Shown one piece after another: positions 1 to 9,500 of a DNA stretch of 64,000 nt. The first letter of the stretch is position 1; every line of letters starts with the position of its first letter. The position numbers and the translations under genes were made by a program. Where the stretch lies: contig JAFWOB010000065.1 in assembly GCA_017510065.1 (NCBI GenBank), forward strand, positions 1 to 64,000, written 5' to 3'. Source of the DNA: Parasporobacterium sp. (GTDB lineage: Bacteria; Bacillota; Clostridia; Lachnospirales; Lachnospiraceae). Under the pieces are notes generated by a model that had not been told where the DNA came from, did no database searches, and worked only from the letters and a program-made list of their open reading frames with translations.

Positions 1-29
1 GTGATTTTTGAGCCGGAATGGGCCAAAAA

Positions 30-182
30 ATCGTTCATACCCGCAATTTTATTGCATTTTTCAGGAAAAAATCGTTCATACCCGTCAAATCGTTGCAGGG
101 GGGTCCCTGAAAATCATTCATACCCGTCAAATCGTTGCAGGGGGGTCCCTGAAAATCATTCATACCCGTCAAATCGTTGCAG
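30..182. repeat. 42-bp tandem repeat, three close copies plus one degenerate copy
   Basis: Near-identical units start at 71, 113 and 155 (exact 42-bp period). A decayed copy starts at 30. Each unit begins ATCRTTCATACCCG and ends in GGGGGGTCCCTGAAA; the last unit is cut off after GTTGCAGG. Because 42 is divisible by three, the units read open on both strands (for example NHSYPSNRCRGVPE on +), but no ribosome binding site or family is seen. The units are contiguous without spacers, so this is not a CRISPR array. The function is unknown. Confidence 0.9.
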
Positions 183-288
183 GCCAGCCCAGCTGACAAT
201 TCGCAGGCTCCGACATGCCCGAAACTTCGATGAAACATCAACATCCTGAAGAAATCAAGAAACACAGCCTATCATACATAGATTTTAA

Positions 289-317
289 TTGCTAAAACCG
301 GATACCTGTGTTAAAAT
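289..317 (+). promoter_or_regulatory. Probable sigma-A promoter of the tig operon
   Basis: TTGCTA at 289-294 and TAAAAT at 312-317 are separated by 17 bp. They lie about 80 bp upstream of the trigger factor start. A short inverted repeat (ATGCA/TGCAT, about 332-346) lies in the leader. The call rests only on consensus match and position. Confidence 0.5.
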
Positions 318-399
318 CTAAACTTGCGAAACCATGCATTGAGTGCATGTTCATATAGGAGCGATCCAGTAAATTATTTACCGAAAAGGAGCAATAAAG

Positions 400-1737
400 A
401 TGAGTTTAAGGTTTGAGAAGCAGGACGGAAACATGGCGAAACTGATCATTGAGAGATCTCCGGAAGAGCTTGACAAAGCCATTGTAAAAGCATACCAGAA
501 GATCAAGAACCAGGTTTCGCTGCCGGGTTTCAGAAAAGGAAAAGTTCCCCAGTTTATGATCGAGAAGCAGTACGGCGTTGAAGTATTCTTTGAAGATGCT
601 GCCAATTTCCTGATCAATGATTCTTATAAGGAAGAGATCGAAGGATGTGAATTGGAGATCGTTTCCCAGCCTGATATCGATGTTACCCAGATCGAAAAGG
701 GAAAACCGTTTATCTATGAAGCACTGGTTGCGATTAAGCCGGAAGTTACCCTGGGAGAATACAAAGGACTTGAGTATTACAAAACCGATGTGAACGTATC
801 CGACGAAGAAGTAGATGCCGAACTTAACAGGACTCGTGAGATGAACAGCCGTCGTGTACCGGTGGAAGACAGACCGGCACAGAATGGCGACATCGTCAAT
901 ATCGATTTTGAAGGCTTCGTAGACGGAGAAGCTTTTGAAGGCGGCAAGGCGGAAGGCCATTCCCTGACACTGGGATCCGGCACCTTTATCCCCGGCTTTG
1001 AAGAGCAGATCGAAGGAAAGAATGTCGGAGATGAATTTGACGTAAACGTGACTTTCCCGGAGGATTATCAGGCAGAAAACCTGAAAGGCAAAGCTGCAGT
1101 CTTCAAATGCAAACTGAACGACATCAAGGTGAAGGAACTTCCGGAACTGGATGATGAGTTTGCTTCTGAAGTTTCTGAATTCGATACTCTGGAAGAGTAT
1201 AAGGCTGATATCCGCAAAAACATGGAAGAAGCCAGAAAAGAAGAAGCAAAACATGCGGCTGAAAACCAGCTGGTAGAGAAAGCCGTAGAAAACGCTGAGA
1301 TGATCATTCCGGGCCCGATGGTAGATATGGAAGCCAGCCAGGTTGCGCAGAACTTCCAGATGAGAATGGAATCCCAGGGCATTAATATGGAACAGTACTT
1401 CCAGTTTACCGGCATGACCCCGGAGAAATTCATGGAAGATGCCAAGGCCTCAGCGGAAAAGAACATCAAGTCCAGACTGGTGCTGGAAGCAGTGGCAGCT
1501 GCAGAGAATCTGGAAGTTTCCGAAGAAGATCTGGATAAAGAGATCCATAAGATGGCTGAATCTTATCAGATGGAATATGATTCCCTGAACAAGATGATCA
1601 GCGATGCGGAAAGAGAAAGCATGAAGAAGGATGTCCTGATCAGCAAAGCAGCAGATTTCCTGTTTGAGAACGGCAAGGCAGTGGAAAGACCGGCTGAAGA
1701 AGCCAAGGAAGAAAAAGCCGAAGCAGCAGAGGAATAA
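400..1737 (+). CDS. tig: Trigger factor, ribosome-associated chaperone
   Basis: This cytoplasmic chaperone binds near the ribosome exit tunnel and shields nascent chains. It also has peptidyl-prolyl isomerase activity. The 445 residues match the usual family length. The ribosome-binding signature GFRKGKVP lies near residue 44, an FKBP-type PPIase domain spans about 155-245 (GDIVNIDFEGFVDG, then FIPGFEEQIEG), and a helical C-terminal domain ends in an Ala/Glu/Lys-rich tail. The ATG follows AAAAGGAG at a normal distance. It is the first gene of tig-clpP-clpX, the usual Clostridia order, which couples folding with ClpXP proteolysis. Confidence 0.97.
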   Translation: MSLRFEKQDGNMAKLIIERSPEELDKAIVKAYQKIKNQVSLPGFRKGKVPQFMIEKQYGVEVFFEDAANFLINDSYKEEIEGCELEIVSQPDIDVTQIEKGKPFIYEALVAIKPEVTLGEYKGLEYYKTDVNVSDEEVDAELNRTREMNSRRVPVEDRPAQNGDIVNIDFEGFVDGEAFEGGKAEGHSLTLGSGTFIPGFEEQIEGKNVGDEFDVNVTFPEDYQAENLKGKAAVFKCKLNDIKVKELPELDDEFASEVSEFDTLEEYKADIRKNMEEARKEEAKHAAENQLVEKAVENAEMIIPGPMVDMEASQVAQNFQMRMESQGINMEQYFQFTGMTPEKFMEDAKASAEKNIKSRLVLEAVAAAENLEVSEEDLDKEIHKMAESYQMEYDSLNKMISDAERESMKKDVLISKAADFLFENGKAVERPAEEAKEEKAEAAEE

Positions 1738-1777
1738 AAGCTTTTTTGACAGCGAAGATCCGGAAAGAAGGTAATAC

Positions 1778-2365
1778 ATGAGTTTAGTTCCAACAGTCAT
1801 TGAGGAAACAGGAAGAGGCGAAAGAGCCTATGATATTTACTCAAGATTATTAAAGGAGAGGATCATCTTTCTGGCAGATGAAGTGAACAGCGTTACGGCA
1901 GGGCTTGTAGTGGCACAGCTTCTGTTCCTGGAGTCGGAAGATCCGAACAAAGATATCCATTTCTACATCAACAGCCCAGGCGGTTCCGTGACGGACGGCA
2001 TGGCGATCTACGATACCATGAAGTATGTAAAATGCGATGTCTGCACCACCTGTATCGGAATGGCGGCCAGCATGGGAGCTTTCCTTCTGGCAGGCGGTAC
2101 CAAAGGCAAGAGGTTCGCTCTCCCGAACGCAGAGATCATGATCCATCAGCCTTCCGGCGGTGCGCAGGGACAGGCATCGGACATCAAGATCAATGCCGAC
2201 CATATCCTGAGGATCCGCGATAAGCTTAACAAACTGCTGGCCCAGAACACTGGACAGACGCTGGAGAAGATCCAGGCGGATACCGAGAGGGACAATTGGC
2301 TGACCGCTGAAGAAGCCAGGGAGTACGGACTGATCGATGCCGTGATCGAAGATCACAAAGCATAA
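1778..2365 (+). CDS. clpP: ATP-dependent Clp protease, proteolytic subunit ClpP
   Basis: This serine peptidase forms two stacked heptameric rings and degrades substrates unfolded by ClpX or ClpC. The length of 195 residues is standard. The catalytic triad is visible: Ser98 in MAASMGAF, His123 in [10 protein letters not shown] and Asp172 in ERDNW. The [11 protein letters not shown] loop that lines the oxyanion region is present. The gene starts 40 bp after tig, behind GAAAGAAGG. A hairpin separates it from clpX, so the level of clpX may be tuned separately. Confidence 0.98.
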   Translation: MSLVPTVIEETGRGERAYDIYSRLLKERIIFLADEVNSVTAGLVVAQLLFLESEDPNKDIHFYINSPGGSVTDGMAIYDTMKYVKCDVCTTCIGMAASMGAFLLAGGTKGKRFALPNAEIMIHQPSGGAQGQASDIKINADHILRIRDKLNKLLAQNTGQTLEKIQADTERDNWLTAEEAREYGLIDAVIEDHKA

Positions 2366-2374
2366 CCGGAATTT

Positions 2375-2402
2375 ATGCCACTGCCTGGCAGGGCAGTGGC
2401 AT
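2375..2402 (+). terminator. Intercistronic hairpin between clpP and clpX
   Basis: ATGCCACTGCC (2375-2385) pairs perfectly with GGCAGTGGCAT (2392-2402) around a 6-nt loop. No U-tract follows, so it is more likely a weak attenuator or RNA-processing hairpin than a full terminator. Confidence 0.55.
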
Positions 2403-2426
2403 ATTGCTGATAAATGGAGACCATAA

Positions 2427-3722
2427 ATGGCAGATAAAAAAGACGGAAAGACAGGAAATAAAAGACTCGGTGATAGGACAGGAAATCGGAAAGTATCTTC
2501 AGATCTGGTTCCCCATTGTTCCTTTTGCCTGCGTTCGGCACAGGAGATCGGAGAACAGCTGATCGCAGGTCCGGGCGGAGTGTTCATATGCTCTGATTGC
2601 GTGGAGACCTGTGCGGATATGTACGGCGGGATCATAACTTACGATGAACTGACCAATGAATTCGGCCAGAAGATTGACGAGAACGCGCCTGCAATCCAGC
2701 TGAAAAAGCCAAAGGAGATCAAGGAATTCCTGGATGAATATGTGATTGGACAGGAACGGGCGAAAAAAGTGCTGTCCGTGCAGGTCTATAACCATTACAA
2801 GAGAGTCCTCTCCGGAAGGAAACTGGATGTGGAACTGCAGAAAAGCAACATCCTGATGCTGGGCCCCACGGGATCCGGCAAGACCTATCTGGCGCAGACT
2901 CTGGCCAGGATCCTCGGCGTACCTTTTGCGATCGCGGATGCCACAACCCTGACAGAAGCAGGATATGTCGGCGAGGATGTGGAAAATATCCTTCTGAAAC
3001 TCATCCAGGCAGCCGATTACGATATCAGTAAAGCAGAGTATGGCATTGTCTATATCGATGAGATCGACAAGATCACCAAAAAGAGCGAAAATGTATCCAT
3101 CACCAGGGACGTTTCCGGTGAGGGCGTACAGCAGGCGCTGCTGAAGATCCTGGAAGGTACGGATGCATCCGTTCCTCCCCAGGGCGGGAGAAAGCATCCC
3201 AATCAGGAACTTCTGCACATCAACACCACCAATATCCTGTTTATATGCGGTGGTGCTTTTGCGGGAATCGAAAAGATCATTGAAGCCAGGACCGACAAGA
3301 AGGGCATGGGATTCGGTGCGGAGATCTTCTCTGATACCAACAAGGAGATCGATGCTCTGCTCAGCAAAGTCCTTCCTCAGGATCTGATGAAATATGGACT
3401 GATCCCGGAATTTATCGGCCGTGTTCCTGTCATTGTCACACTGGAGTCATTGTCACCGGAAGATATGATCAGGATCTTGAATGAGCCGAAAAATGCCCTG
3501 CTTAAGCAGTACAAAGCATTGTTCGACCTGGATCATGTTGAGCTTCGGTTTGATGAGGACGCAGTGGAAGCGATCGCGAACAAGGCGTATGACCGGAAGA
3601 TCGGAGCCAGAGGCCTCAGGTCCATACTGGAAAATATCATGATGGATATAATGTTTGAGATACCTTCCGACAGTTCGATCAAAGAATTTTGTGTTACGAA
3701 GGAAATGGTAGAGAAGGCGTAA
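2427..3722 (+). CDS. clpX: ATP-dependent Clp protease, ATP-binding subunit ClpX
   Basis: This AAA+ unfoldase recognises tagged substrates and feeds them into ClpP. At 431 residues it is typical in length. The N-terminal C4 zinc-binding domain (CSFC near residue 31 and CSDCVETC near residue 52) is intact. Walker A is GPTGSGKT, Walker B is IVYIDEIDK, and a C-terminal ClpB-D2-like small domain follows ([12 protein letters not shown]). The ATG at 2427 has GGAG about 7 nt upstream. A GTPase gene starts 12 bp after the stop and is probably co-transcribed. Confidence 0.98.
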   Translation: MADKKDGKTGNKRLGDRTGNRKVSSDLVPHCSFCLRSAQEIGEQLIAGPGGVFICSDCVETCADMYGGIITYDELTNEFGQKIDENAPAIQLKKPKEIKEFLDEYVIGQERAKKVLSVQVYNHYKRVLSGRKLDVELQKSNILMLGPTGSGKTYLAQTLARILGVPFAIADATTLTEAGYVGEDVENILLKLIQAADYDISKAEYGIVYIDEIDKITKKSENVSITRDVSGEGVQQALLKILEGTDASVPPQGGRKHPNQELLHINTTNILFICGGAFAGIEKIIEARTDKKGMGFGAEIFSDTNKEIDALLSKVLPQDLMKYGLIPEFIGRVPVIVTLESLSPEDMIRILNEPKNALLKQYKALFDLDHVELRFDEDAVEAIANKAYDRKIGARGLRSILENIMMDIMFEIPSDSSIKEFCVTKEMVEKA

Positions 3723-3734
3723 CGGAGGCAAACC

Positions 3735-4358
3735 ATGAGATTAGTTATTTTAGGCGGTTTTTTAGGAACCGGGAAAACAAGTGTGCTGATGCCTGTTGCA
3801 AGACAGATTGTGGAAGCGGCAGGAGGCGGCGGCAAAACAAGGGTCGCGATTATTGAAAATGAGATCGGCCAGGTGGGAATTGATACCGCATTTACAGAAG
3901 GCGCTGGATTTACAACAACAGAGCTGTTCAATGGCTGTGTCTGCTGTACCCTTGCATCCAGCCTTATGGATTCTTTATGCCAGCTGGAAAGGGATGTGGA
4001 TCCTGAATGGGTGATCCTGGAGACCACCGGACTGGCCAGACCCCACGACATTGCGGAATCGATCAGACGTTATTACGATGAAAACATGAATACGACAGTC
4101 TGTATTACCGTTGATGTCAACCGCTGGAACAGGCTGAAAAAAGTTGTCGGCGAACTGCTGACAGAGCAGATCGAAAATGCGGATTACGTATTTCTGAATA
4201 AGATCGATCTGGCGGATGCGGAAACGATCGCAGCTGTAAGAAAAGACATCGAAGAGCTCACCAAAGGAAAAGTTTATGAGATTTCTGCCAAGGCAGATAC
4301 CGAAGGTACGGAAAAAATCTGTCTGGAGATCATAAAGGAGATCATCAGCAAAGACTGA
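3735..4358 (+). CDS. Short G3E-family (CobW/HypB-like) metal-chaperone GTPase
   Basis: G3E GTPases use GTP hydrolysis to hand a metal ion or cofactor to a client enzyme. Seen here: P-loop GFLGTGKTS near residue 8, the NEIGQVGID switch segment, the GCVCCTL metal-binding motif near residue 64, and the NKID base-specificity motif. At 207 residues it stops after the G domain and lacks the CobW C-terminal domain found in the roughly 320-residue members. The next gene, 14 bp on, encodes a His-rich protein that may supply the missing metal-handling function. The metal (Zn, Ni or Co) cannot be told from the sequence. Confidence 0.85.
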   Translation: MRLVILGGFLGTGKTSVLMPVARQIVEAAGGGGKTRVAIIENEIGQVGIDTAFTEGAGFTTTELFNGCVCCTLASSLMDSLCQLERDVDPEWVILETTGLARPHDIAESIRRYYDENMNTTVCITVDVNRWNRLKKVVGELLTEQIENADYVFLNKIDLADAETIAAVRKDIEELTKGKVYEISAKADTEGTEKICLEIIKEIISKD

Positions 4359-4372
4359 TAGTGGAGTTAAAA

Positions 4373-5047
4373 ATGGAAGAGAAAAATATTCGGGAGATTG
4401 AACAGGAAGAATGCTGCTGCGGCCATGACAGCCATGAACATCATGAGCATGAGCATGAACACGAGCATCATCACGAGCATGAGCATCATCACCATGACCA
4501 GGAGCATGAACATGAACATCATCATGAGCACGAGCATGAGCATCATCACCATGACCACGAGCATGAACACGAGCATCATCATGAGCACGAGCATGAGCAT
4601 CACCATCACCATGATCATGACGAGCATTGTGACTGCGGGGATGAGCATCATCACCATGATCATGACCATGAGCATCATCATCATGACCACGGCCATCAGT
4701 ATGATGTTCCGGGTTTTCGGATCTTTGAGACCCATGATCATGAAGGCGCCACAATCTGTTCCTTTGAGAAGGACGTTATGGCGGATGTATCCGATACGGT
4801 CGGAAAGATGCAGGATTGTATCAATACGTTGGAAAAATGGTTGGATGAGACAGATGCAACCATCGGCCACGTAAAGGGATATGTCAAAGAAGCCGGCCCT
4901 GTTACCACATTTTCCACTGTGGGATGCGGCCTGAACGTTGAAAAGCATGAAGGCGCCGGCCTTGCGATCGGGTTTGCTTCGATCGTATTCGGACCGTCAG
5001 AAGAAGAACTGAAAGAGAAAGTTGCGGAGATCTTTGCTGTCCTTTAG
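4373..5047 (+). CDS. His-rich metal-binding protein paired with the G3E GTPase
   Basis: The protein is about 224 residues from the ATG at 4373, chosen because GTGGAG lies 7 nt upstream. A GTG start at 4361 is also open. Residues about 14-112 begin with a CCC triplet and continue as His/Glu/Asp repeats such as HEHEHEHHH, with a CDCG insert. The C-terminal 110 residues look folded (start VPGFRIFETHDHEG, a TVGCGLNVEKH segment) and match no family I can name. Tandem CAT/CAC/GAG codons suggest slippage-prone length variation. I infer that it buffers or delivers a divalent metal with the preceding GTPase. Its stop overlaps the engB stop by 4 bp. Confidence 0.8.
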   Translation: MEEKNIREIEQEECCCGHDSHEHHEHEHEHEHHHEHEHHHHDQEHEHEHHHEHEHEHHHHDHEHEHEHHHEHEHEHHHHHDHDEHCDCGDEHHHHDHDHEHHHHDHGHQYDVPGFRIFETHDHEGATICSFEKDVMADVSDTVGKMQDCINTLEKWLDETDATIGHVKGYVKEAGPVTTFSTVGCGLNVEKHEGAGLAIGFASIVFGPSEEELKEKVAEIFAVL

Positions 5048-5634
5048 ACAGTTTCCGTGATCTGGCTGATCAGATTCCAGATTTCTTCACGGCCGTTTTT
5101 CGTTTCGGAAGAGAAGGGTATGACGATGGTATCTTTGGATGCCTCCAGCCCTTCTTTTATTATCTTTATATTTTTCGGAACAGCGTTTTTGCTGATCTTA
5201 TCGGATTTGGTGGCAATGATAACAGGGACAAAACCGTTCTGCGTGATCCAGCGGTACATATCCCTGTCATTTGCTTTCGGTTCATGCCGGATATCGATCA
5301 GCAGGAAAACGGCCTTTAACTGCTTTGAAGTATGAAGGTATTTTTCGATCATCTTTCCCCACTGGGCTTTCACCTGTTCCGGCGCATTGGCATAACCGTA
5401 ACCAGGCAGGTCAACAAAATACATCTTCTGATTTACATTATAAAAGTTGATCGTCTGGGTTTTTCCGGGCTGCGAAGAAGTCCTGGCCAGGGCTTTTCGG
5501 CAGACCAGGGCATTGATCAGAGAGGATTTGCCGACGTTGGATTTTCCGGCAAATGCGATCTCTGGCATGGATGTAGACGGAAGAGAACTGGTGGGTCCTG
5601 CGACGATCTCCAGTTGAACGCTTTTTATGATCAT
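5044..5634 (-). CDS. engB: Ribosome biogenesis GTPase EngB (YsxC/YihA)
   Basis: This essential small GTPase takes part in 50S subunit assembly. Its motifs are complete: P-loop GKSNVGKSS near residue 31, G2 region around SQPGKTQTINFY, G3 DLPGYGYA and G4 TKSDK. The length of about 196 residues is typical. The ATG at 5634 has GAGG 5 nt upstream; a GTG two codons earlier is also possible. The gene is convergent with the His-rich gene and followed on the same strand by nothing else. Confidence 0.96.
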   Translation of the reverse strand: MIIKSVQLEIVAGPTSSLPSTSMPEIAFAGKSNVGKSSLINALVCRKALARTSSQPGKTQTINFYNVNQKMYFVDLPGYGYANAPEQVKAQWGKMIEKYLHTSKQLKAVFLLIDIRHEPKANDRDMYRWITQNGFVPVIIATKSDKISKNAVPKNIKIIKEGLEASKDTIVIPFSSETKNGREEIWNLISQITETV

Positions 5635-5663
5635 AAGCACCTCGGAATCTGATACGAAGAATA

Positions 5664-6182
5664 TTACTGCAAAAGGTTCTTCATGATAAAACTGTAGATA
5701 TCTTCAGAATATCCCCGGAAATTCTGACAGACACGTTTTGCTTCTTCTTCGGAAGGAACAGAAATATTGATTTCATAAAGCAGAGATTTTCCTTCATTGA
5801 CCTTGCAGTTTGCAATATAATCCCCGCCTGTATGTTTGTAGTAGTTAGTCTGTGTACCGACTTCATTTTTCAGAGCATATTTGTGCTCGTCCAGAAAGGC
5901 ATTGATATCTTCCAGCGCACCGCGGGGGATCTGGTTTTTGAAAAAAGAAAGGGAGGTATACCCATCCGGGGTGATGGAATAGTATGACGTATTCCGGATG
6001 ATCACTTTCTCCACAAATCCCGAAGCGACCAGCTCGGACAGCGTTTGTTGGATATTAAAATAATCCGTGTAATTCTTCTCGATAAAAAAACTGGACAGCT
6101 GGGAATTGGTCAGCTGGCAATCCAGTCTGTTGAGCATATACAGGATCATCAGTTTATAGATCGTGGAAGAATCAACAGTCAT
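5664..6182 (-). CDS. DUF4364 family protein, probable winged-helix regulator
   Basis: The protein is 172 residues from the ATG at 6182, chosen because GGAG lies about 7 nt upstream; an upstream ATG adds 16 residues without a site. The N-terminal half reads like a winged helix (YKLMILYMLNRL, LTNSQLSSFF, VEKVIIRNTSYYSITPDG). The C-terminal half is alpha/beta. DUF4364 proteins are common in Lachnospiraceae and their targets are not established. It is transcribed with engB downstream (29-bp gap). Confidence 0.75.
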   Translation of the reverse strand: MTVDSSTIYKLMILYMLNRLDCQLTNSQLSSFFIEKNYTDYFNIQQTLSELVASGFVEKVIIRNTSYYSITPDGYTSLSFFKNQIPRGALEDINAFLDEHKYALKNEVGTQTNYYKHTGGDYIANCKVNEGKSLLYEINISVPSEEEAKRVCQNFRGYSEDIYSFIMKNLLQ

Positions 6183-6406
6183 AATCTGCTCCGTTCGGTA
6201 TACGGGTAATATCCGTATCATATTTATCATATTTCCGTGATTTTGTAAACTTGCAGTCTTTTGAAATACGTATGACAGAGGCTGAAAAACGTTGAAAAAT
6301 CAAGGAAAAACCGGCTTGACGGGTTCCTTCAGGAGTGGTACAATCCGCCTCACAGATCATCAAAAAAAGCCAATCATTCAAATCCATTATTATGACACGA
6401 AAAGAC

Positions 6407-6438
6407 ACAGACAGAAGGCTTAAGCCATCTCTGTCTGT
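6407..6438. other. Hairpin in the DUF4364-adhesin intergenic region
   Basis: ACAGACAG (6407-6414) pairs with CTGTCTGT (6431-6438), and GGCTTAAGCC inside the loop is itself a palindrome. The rest of the 342-bp gap (6183-6524) shows nothing I can name. No c-di-GMP or other riboswitch fold was recognisable, although one would be plausible before an adhesin gene. Confidence 0.5.
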
Positions 6439-6524
6439 TCATTCTGCCTTTTTGCTTCCGGGAGCGTGAAAGCGAAATGGACCTGCCAAGAACTGCAGGC
6501 CTGGATAGAAAAGGAGGAATGATC

Positions 6525-9500
6525 ATGCATTTATTTGGAAAAGCGGCAGGGATACTGTCACTGCTTGTTTCGGCTGTTTTACTGATCCTGCTTCTTGCTG
6601 TGCCGACGATACCGGCCAAGGAGCCATACCCGGATATCTCAGGGACAGAGTCGGAAACAGAACTGTATGCGGAAGCGGAAGAAGAAACAGAAGAAGAAAC
6701 ATCGCAGCAGATGTCACCGGAAGAAGAAACAACAGAGGAAGAGGTGACAGAAGAACAGGAGCAGGAGACAGAAACCGGTACAGAAGAAACATCGCAGACA
6801 GAGGAGATGATAGCAGCAGAACCGGACCCGGAAACAGAAGGCTTGCCGGCTTCCGAAACGGAAGCAGAAGAGAAAACACAGGCACCTGAAGCAGCAGAAG
6901 AATGGACGGAAACCGAACTTCCTGTACCGGGGGAAGAAGAAACGGAACCGAATACGCCTGCACCGGAAGAAAAGCAGCAGGAGCCGGAGAGCCTGTGGGA
7001 AGAGCCGAAGCCTTATCCTGAGCCGGAGATTGTTTACGAGAGGGAAACAAAAAAAGAAGCAGAAGCAGAACAGGAGTCGGAAACAGAAACAGAACCGGAG
7101 TCTGAGACGGAAACAGAGACAGAATCAGAATCTGAGACGGAAACAGAGGAAATCAGCAGGGAAATCCTGATCTATGAAGATGCGGGAAAGATCATTGCGT
7201 CCGGGATAGGAGTGATCAGACAGAACACCGTAAGTTGTCAGCTGTACGGTGACGGGACGGTGCTGGAAGTTTATGCGGTCATGCCTGCGGAAGAATACGA
7301 CAGCCTGCTGGTACGGGATAAAACGGTATCTTTTGAAGTAGATGAACAGACCCGGACGATCACCATGTATCTGACCCCGGATTATACCAAAAGGGCACGG
7401 TCACTGATCATACTGGAAGAAGCTTCTTTCTTTCGTTCTGCCTCTCTGCGTGCCGCTCCGGGAGATCCTGTCACCATCCTGGACAATCCGAAGATCCATT
7501 TTTACTGGAACGGGCAGGATGCAGCCGACCGGTATTTTGTGCTGGATAACGGAGGGATCGGTTATTGTGGAGATTATCTGTCACAGCCTCCCGGGGTGGG
7601 AAGCAGTGCCGTGCCGCAGCAAAGTGCAGACACCAATCTGCTGAAGGTTCTGTACTATGGAGCAGATGGACCCGGGGCGATCTCTGTGCAGGAAGCGTCA
7701 GACCTGATCGGAACAGACCTGACTCTGGACGGGTTCCGGGCGGCCACATCTCTGGCCGTGTCCATTGCCATGACCGGATACCAGGGACTTCCTATTTTGT
7801 CTGTGATTGGAGATCGGCTGTATCAGAACCTGATCGGAAGAGCCATTCCGACGGGTGTACAGGCATATGTTCTTACGTTCGGGGATTACCACCAACCAAT
7901 CGCGTATATAGAAGATCAAAAAGCCGGTGTATCATTGAAAAAGACCACGGATGAGTCGGTCGATCTAAAAGAGCATCCTCTTACCGGGGCGATATACCGC
8001 ATCTATGAGGAAGACGGCAGTGAAACAGGCGTGGAATTTATTACAGATGCGGAAGGTATCGGCTATCTGGCAGACGGACAGAGCCAGGCTCAGCTGCTTG
8101 CGGGAAACTCTTATTATGTCCGGGAAATAAAAGCGCCGGATGATCCGATTTACAAAAGGCATGAGGAAAGCTCCGACCTGTTCAGTCTGGAGCCGGGACA
8201 GTGGCTGCAGCTGGATGAGACGCTGCATGCTATTTTCCGGGATGAAACGAACCAGGGATCTCTGAAGATCCGAAAGGTCAGCGCTTCTCCAGTCATCACC
8301 GGCAACAACGAGCAGTATAGTCTTTCCGGCGCGGTTTACGGCATTTTTGCAGATGAGTCCTGTACGGAGGAAATCGGACGGCTGACAACCGGAGAAAACG
8401 GGGAGACACAGGAGCTGGAGCTGATTGCCGGGACCTACTATGTAAAGGAACTTACGCCTTCAGAAGGATTTGAACTGGATCAATCAGTCTATCCGGCTGT
8501 CATAAAAGACTCGGATGTTCAGGTCATTATTTCTGAGGAAGTTCCTAAGACAGGAGCTTTGTTCATCGAAAAATGTCTGGATACGGAGGGTCTGGATCCT
8601 GCGGCGGCAGATCTGATCAGGCAAAGCGGGGAGTACTCTGTTGAAGGAGCTGAATATACCGTATACCTGGATCCGGAATGTACAGAAGTGTACAACTCTT
8701 CTGTATTGAAGATCCAGGCTTCTGATGAAACAGGCATGGAAGGAAGCTCTGATGTACTTTCCGGCTTGCCCCTGGGAACCTATTACATCAGGGAAACCAG
8801 GCCTTGCAGGAATCTGACGGCAGATCCGACGATCTATTCTGTTGCGATCACGGAAGAAAACTGCCTTACTGCCCAATGTCCGGTACATAAGTCAAAAGAC
8901 CGGCCGAAGATGGGCTCGGCGCGGCTCCTCAAAGTACCGGAGATTCCGGAACTGACCCAGGGGAATCACTGTTATACGCTGGAAGGAGCGGTATATGGCA
9001 TATATACGCAGGAAGACTGCAGGGAAGACCATCTGTTCAGGACGGAACAGACCGACCAGGACGGCAGCTTTTTTGCAGATGGTCTTCCATTCGGAACCTA
9101 TTATATCCGGGAAATCAGTCCCTCCGAGGGATATGGACCGGCAGCATGTACAGCGGATATGCAGGAATCGAAGGCGCATACCATTGTGTTGACCGAAACA
9201 CAGGATCAGGTATTGTTCATCTGCAAGGAACCGGTTGAAGGATTTCCTGTTAAGGTGCTGCTGCAGAAGATCGACGCTCAGACCAAAAAAGCGGTGCCGG
9301 CAGCAGGAGGATCTTTTGAATATGCGGAATATACCGTGGAGTTTTTCACCAATTACAGCTGCGAAGGCACTCCGGAACGGATCTGGATCCTGGTGACCGA
9401 TGAGGATGGAAAGGCATTGCTTCATCCGGATTACCTGAAAACAGGCAGCAGTGCATTGTATTATGATAAAACCGGTCAGCCGGTCATCCCGCGGGGGTCT

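Noticed and set aside
30-182. CRISPR array
   Set aside because: The repeat units are contiguous with no spacers, only three to four copies are present, and no cas genes lie nearby.
1-265. Open reading frames through the 42-bp repeat on both strands
   Set aside because: They are open only because the period is divisible by three. No ribosome binding site or known family supports them.
406-1254. Long minus-strand open frame opposite tig
   Set aside because: It is antisense to a complete, well-recognised gene; composition fits a frame shadow.
4367-4948. Met/Val/Leu-rich minus-strand frame opposite the His-rich gene
   Set aside because: It is the complement of CAT/CAC/GAG repeats, giving artificial Met/Val/Leu runs. 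No start signal is present.
6172-6408. Minus-strand 78-residue frame upstream of DUF4364
   Set aside because: It has no ribosome binding site, and its composition looks random. It overlaps the likely promoter region.
6430-6520. c-di-GMP riboswitch ahead of the adhesin
   Set aside because: I looked for the GEMM core and tetraloop receptor and could not match them. Only a simple hairpin is present.
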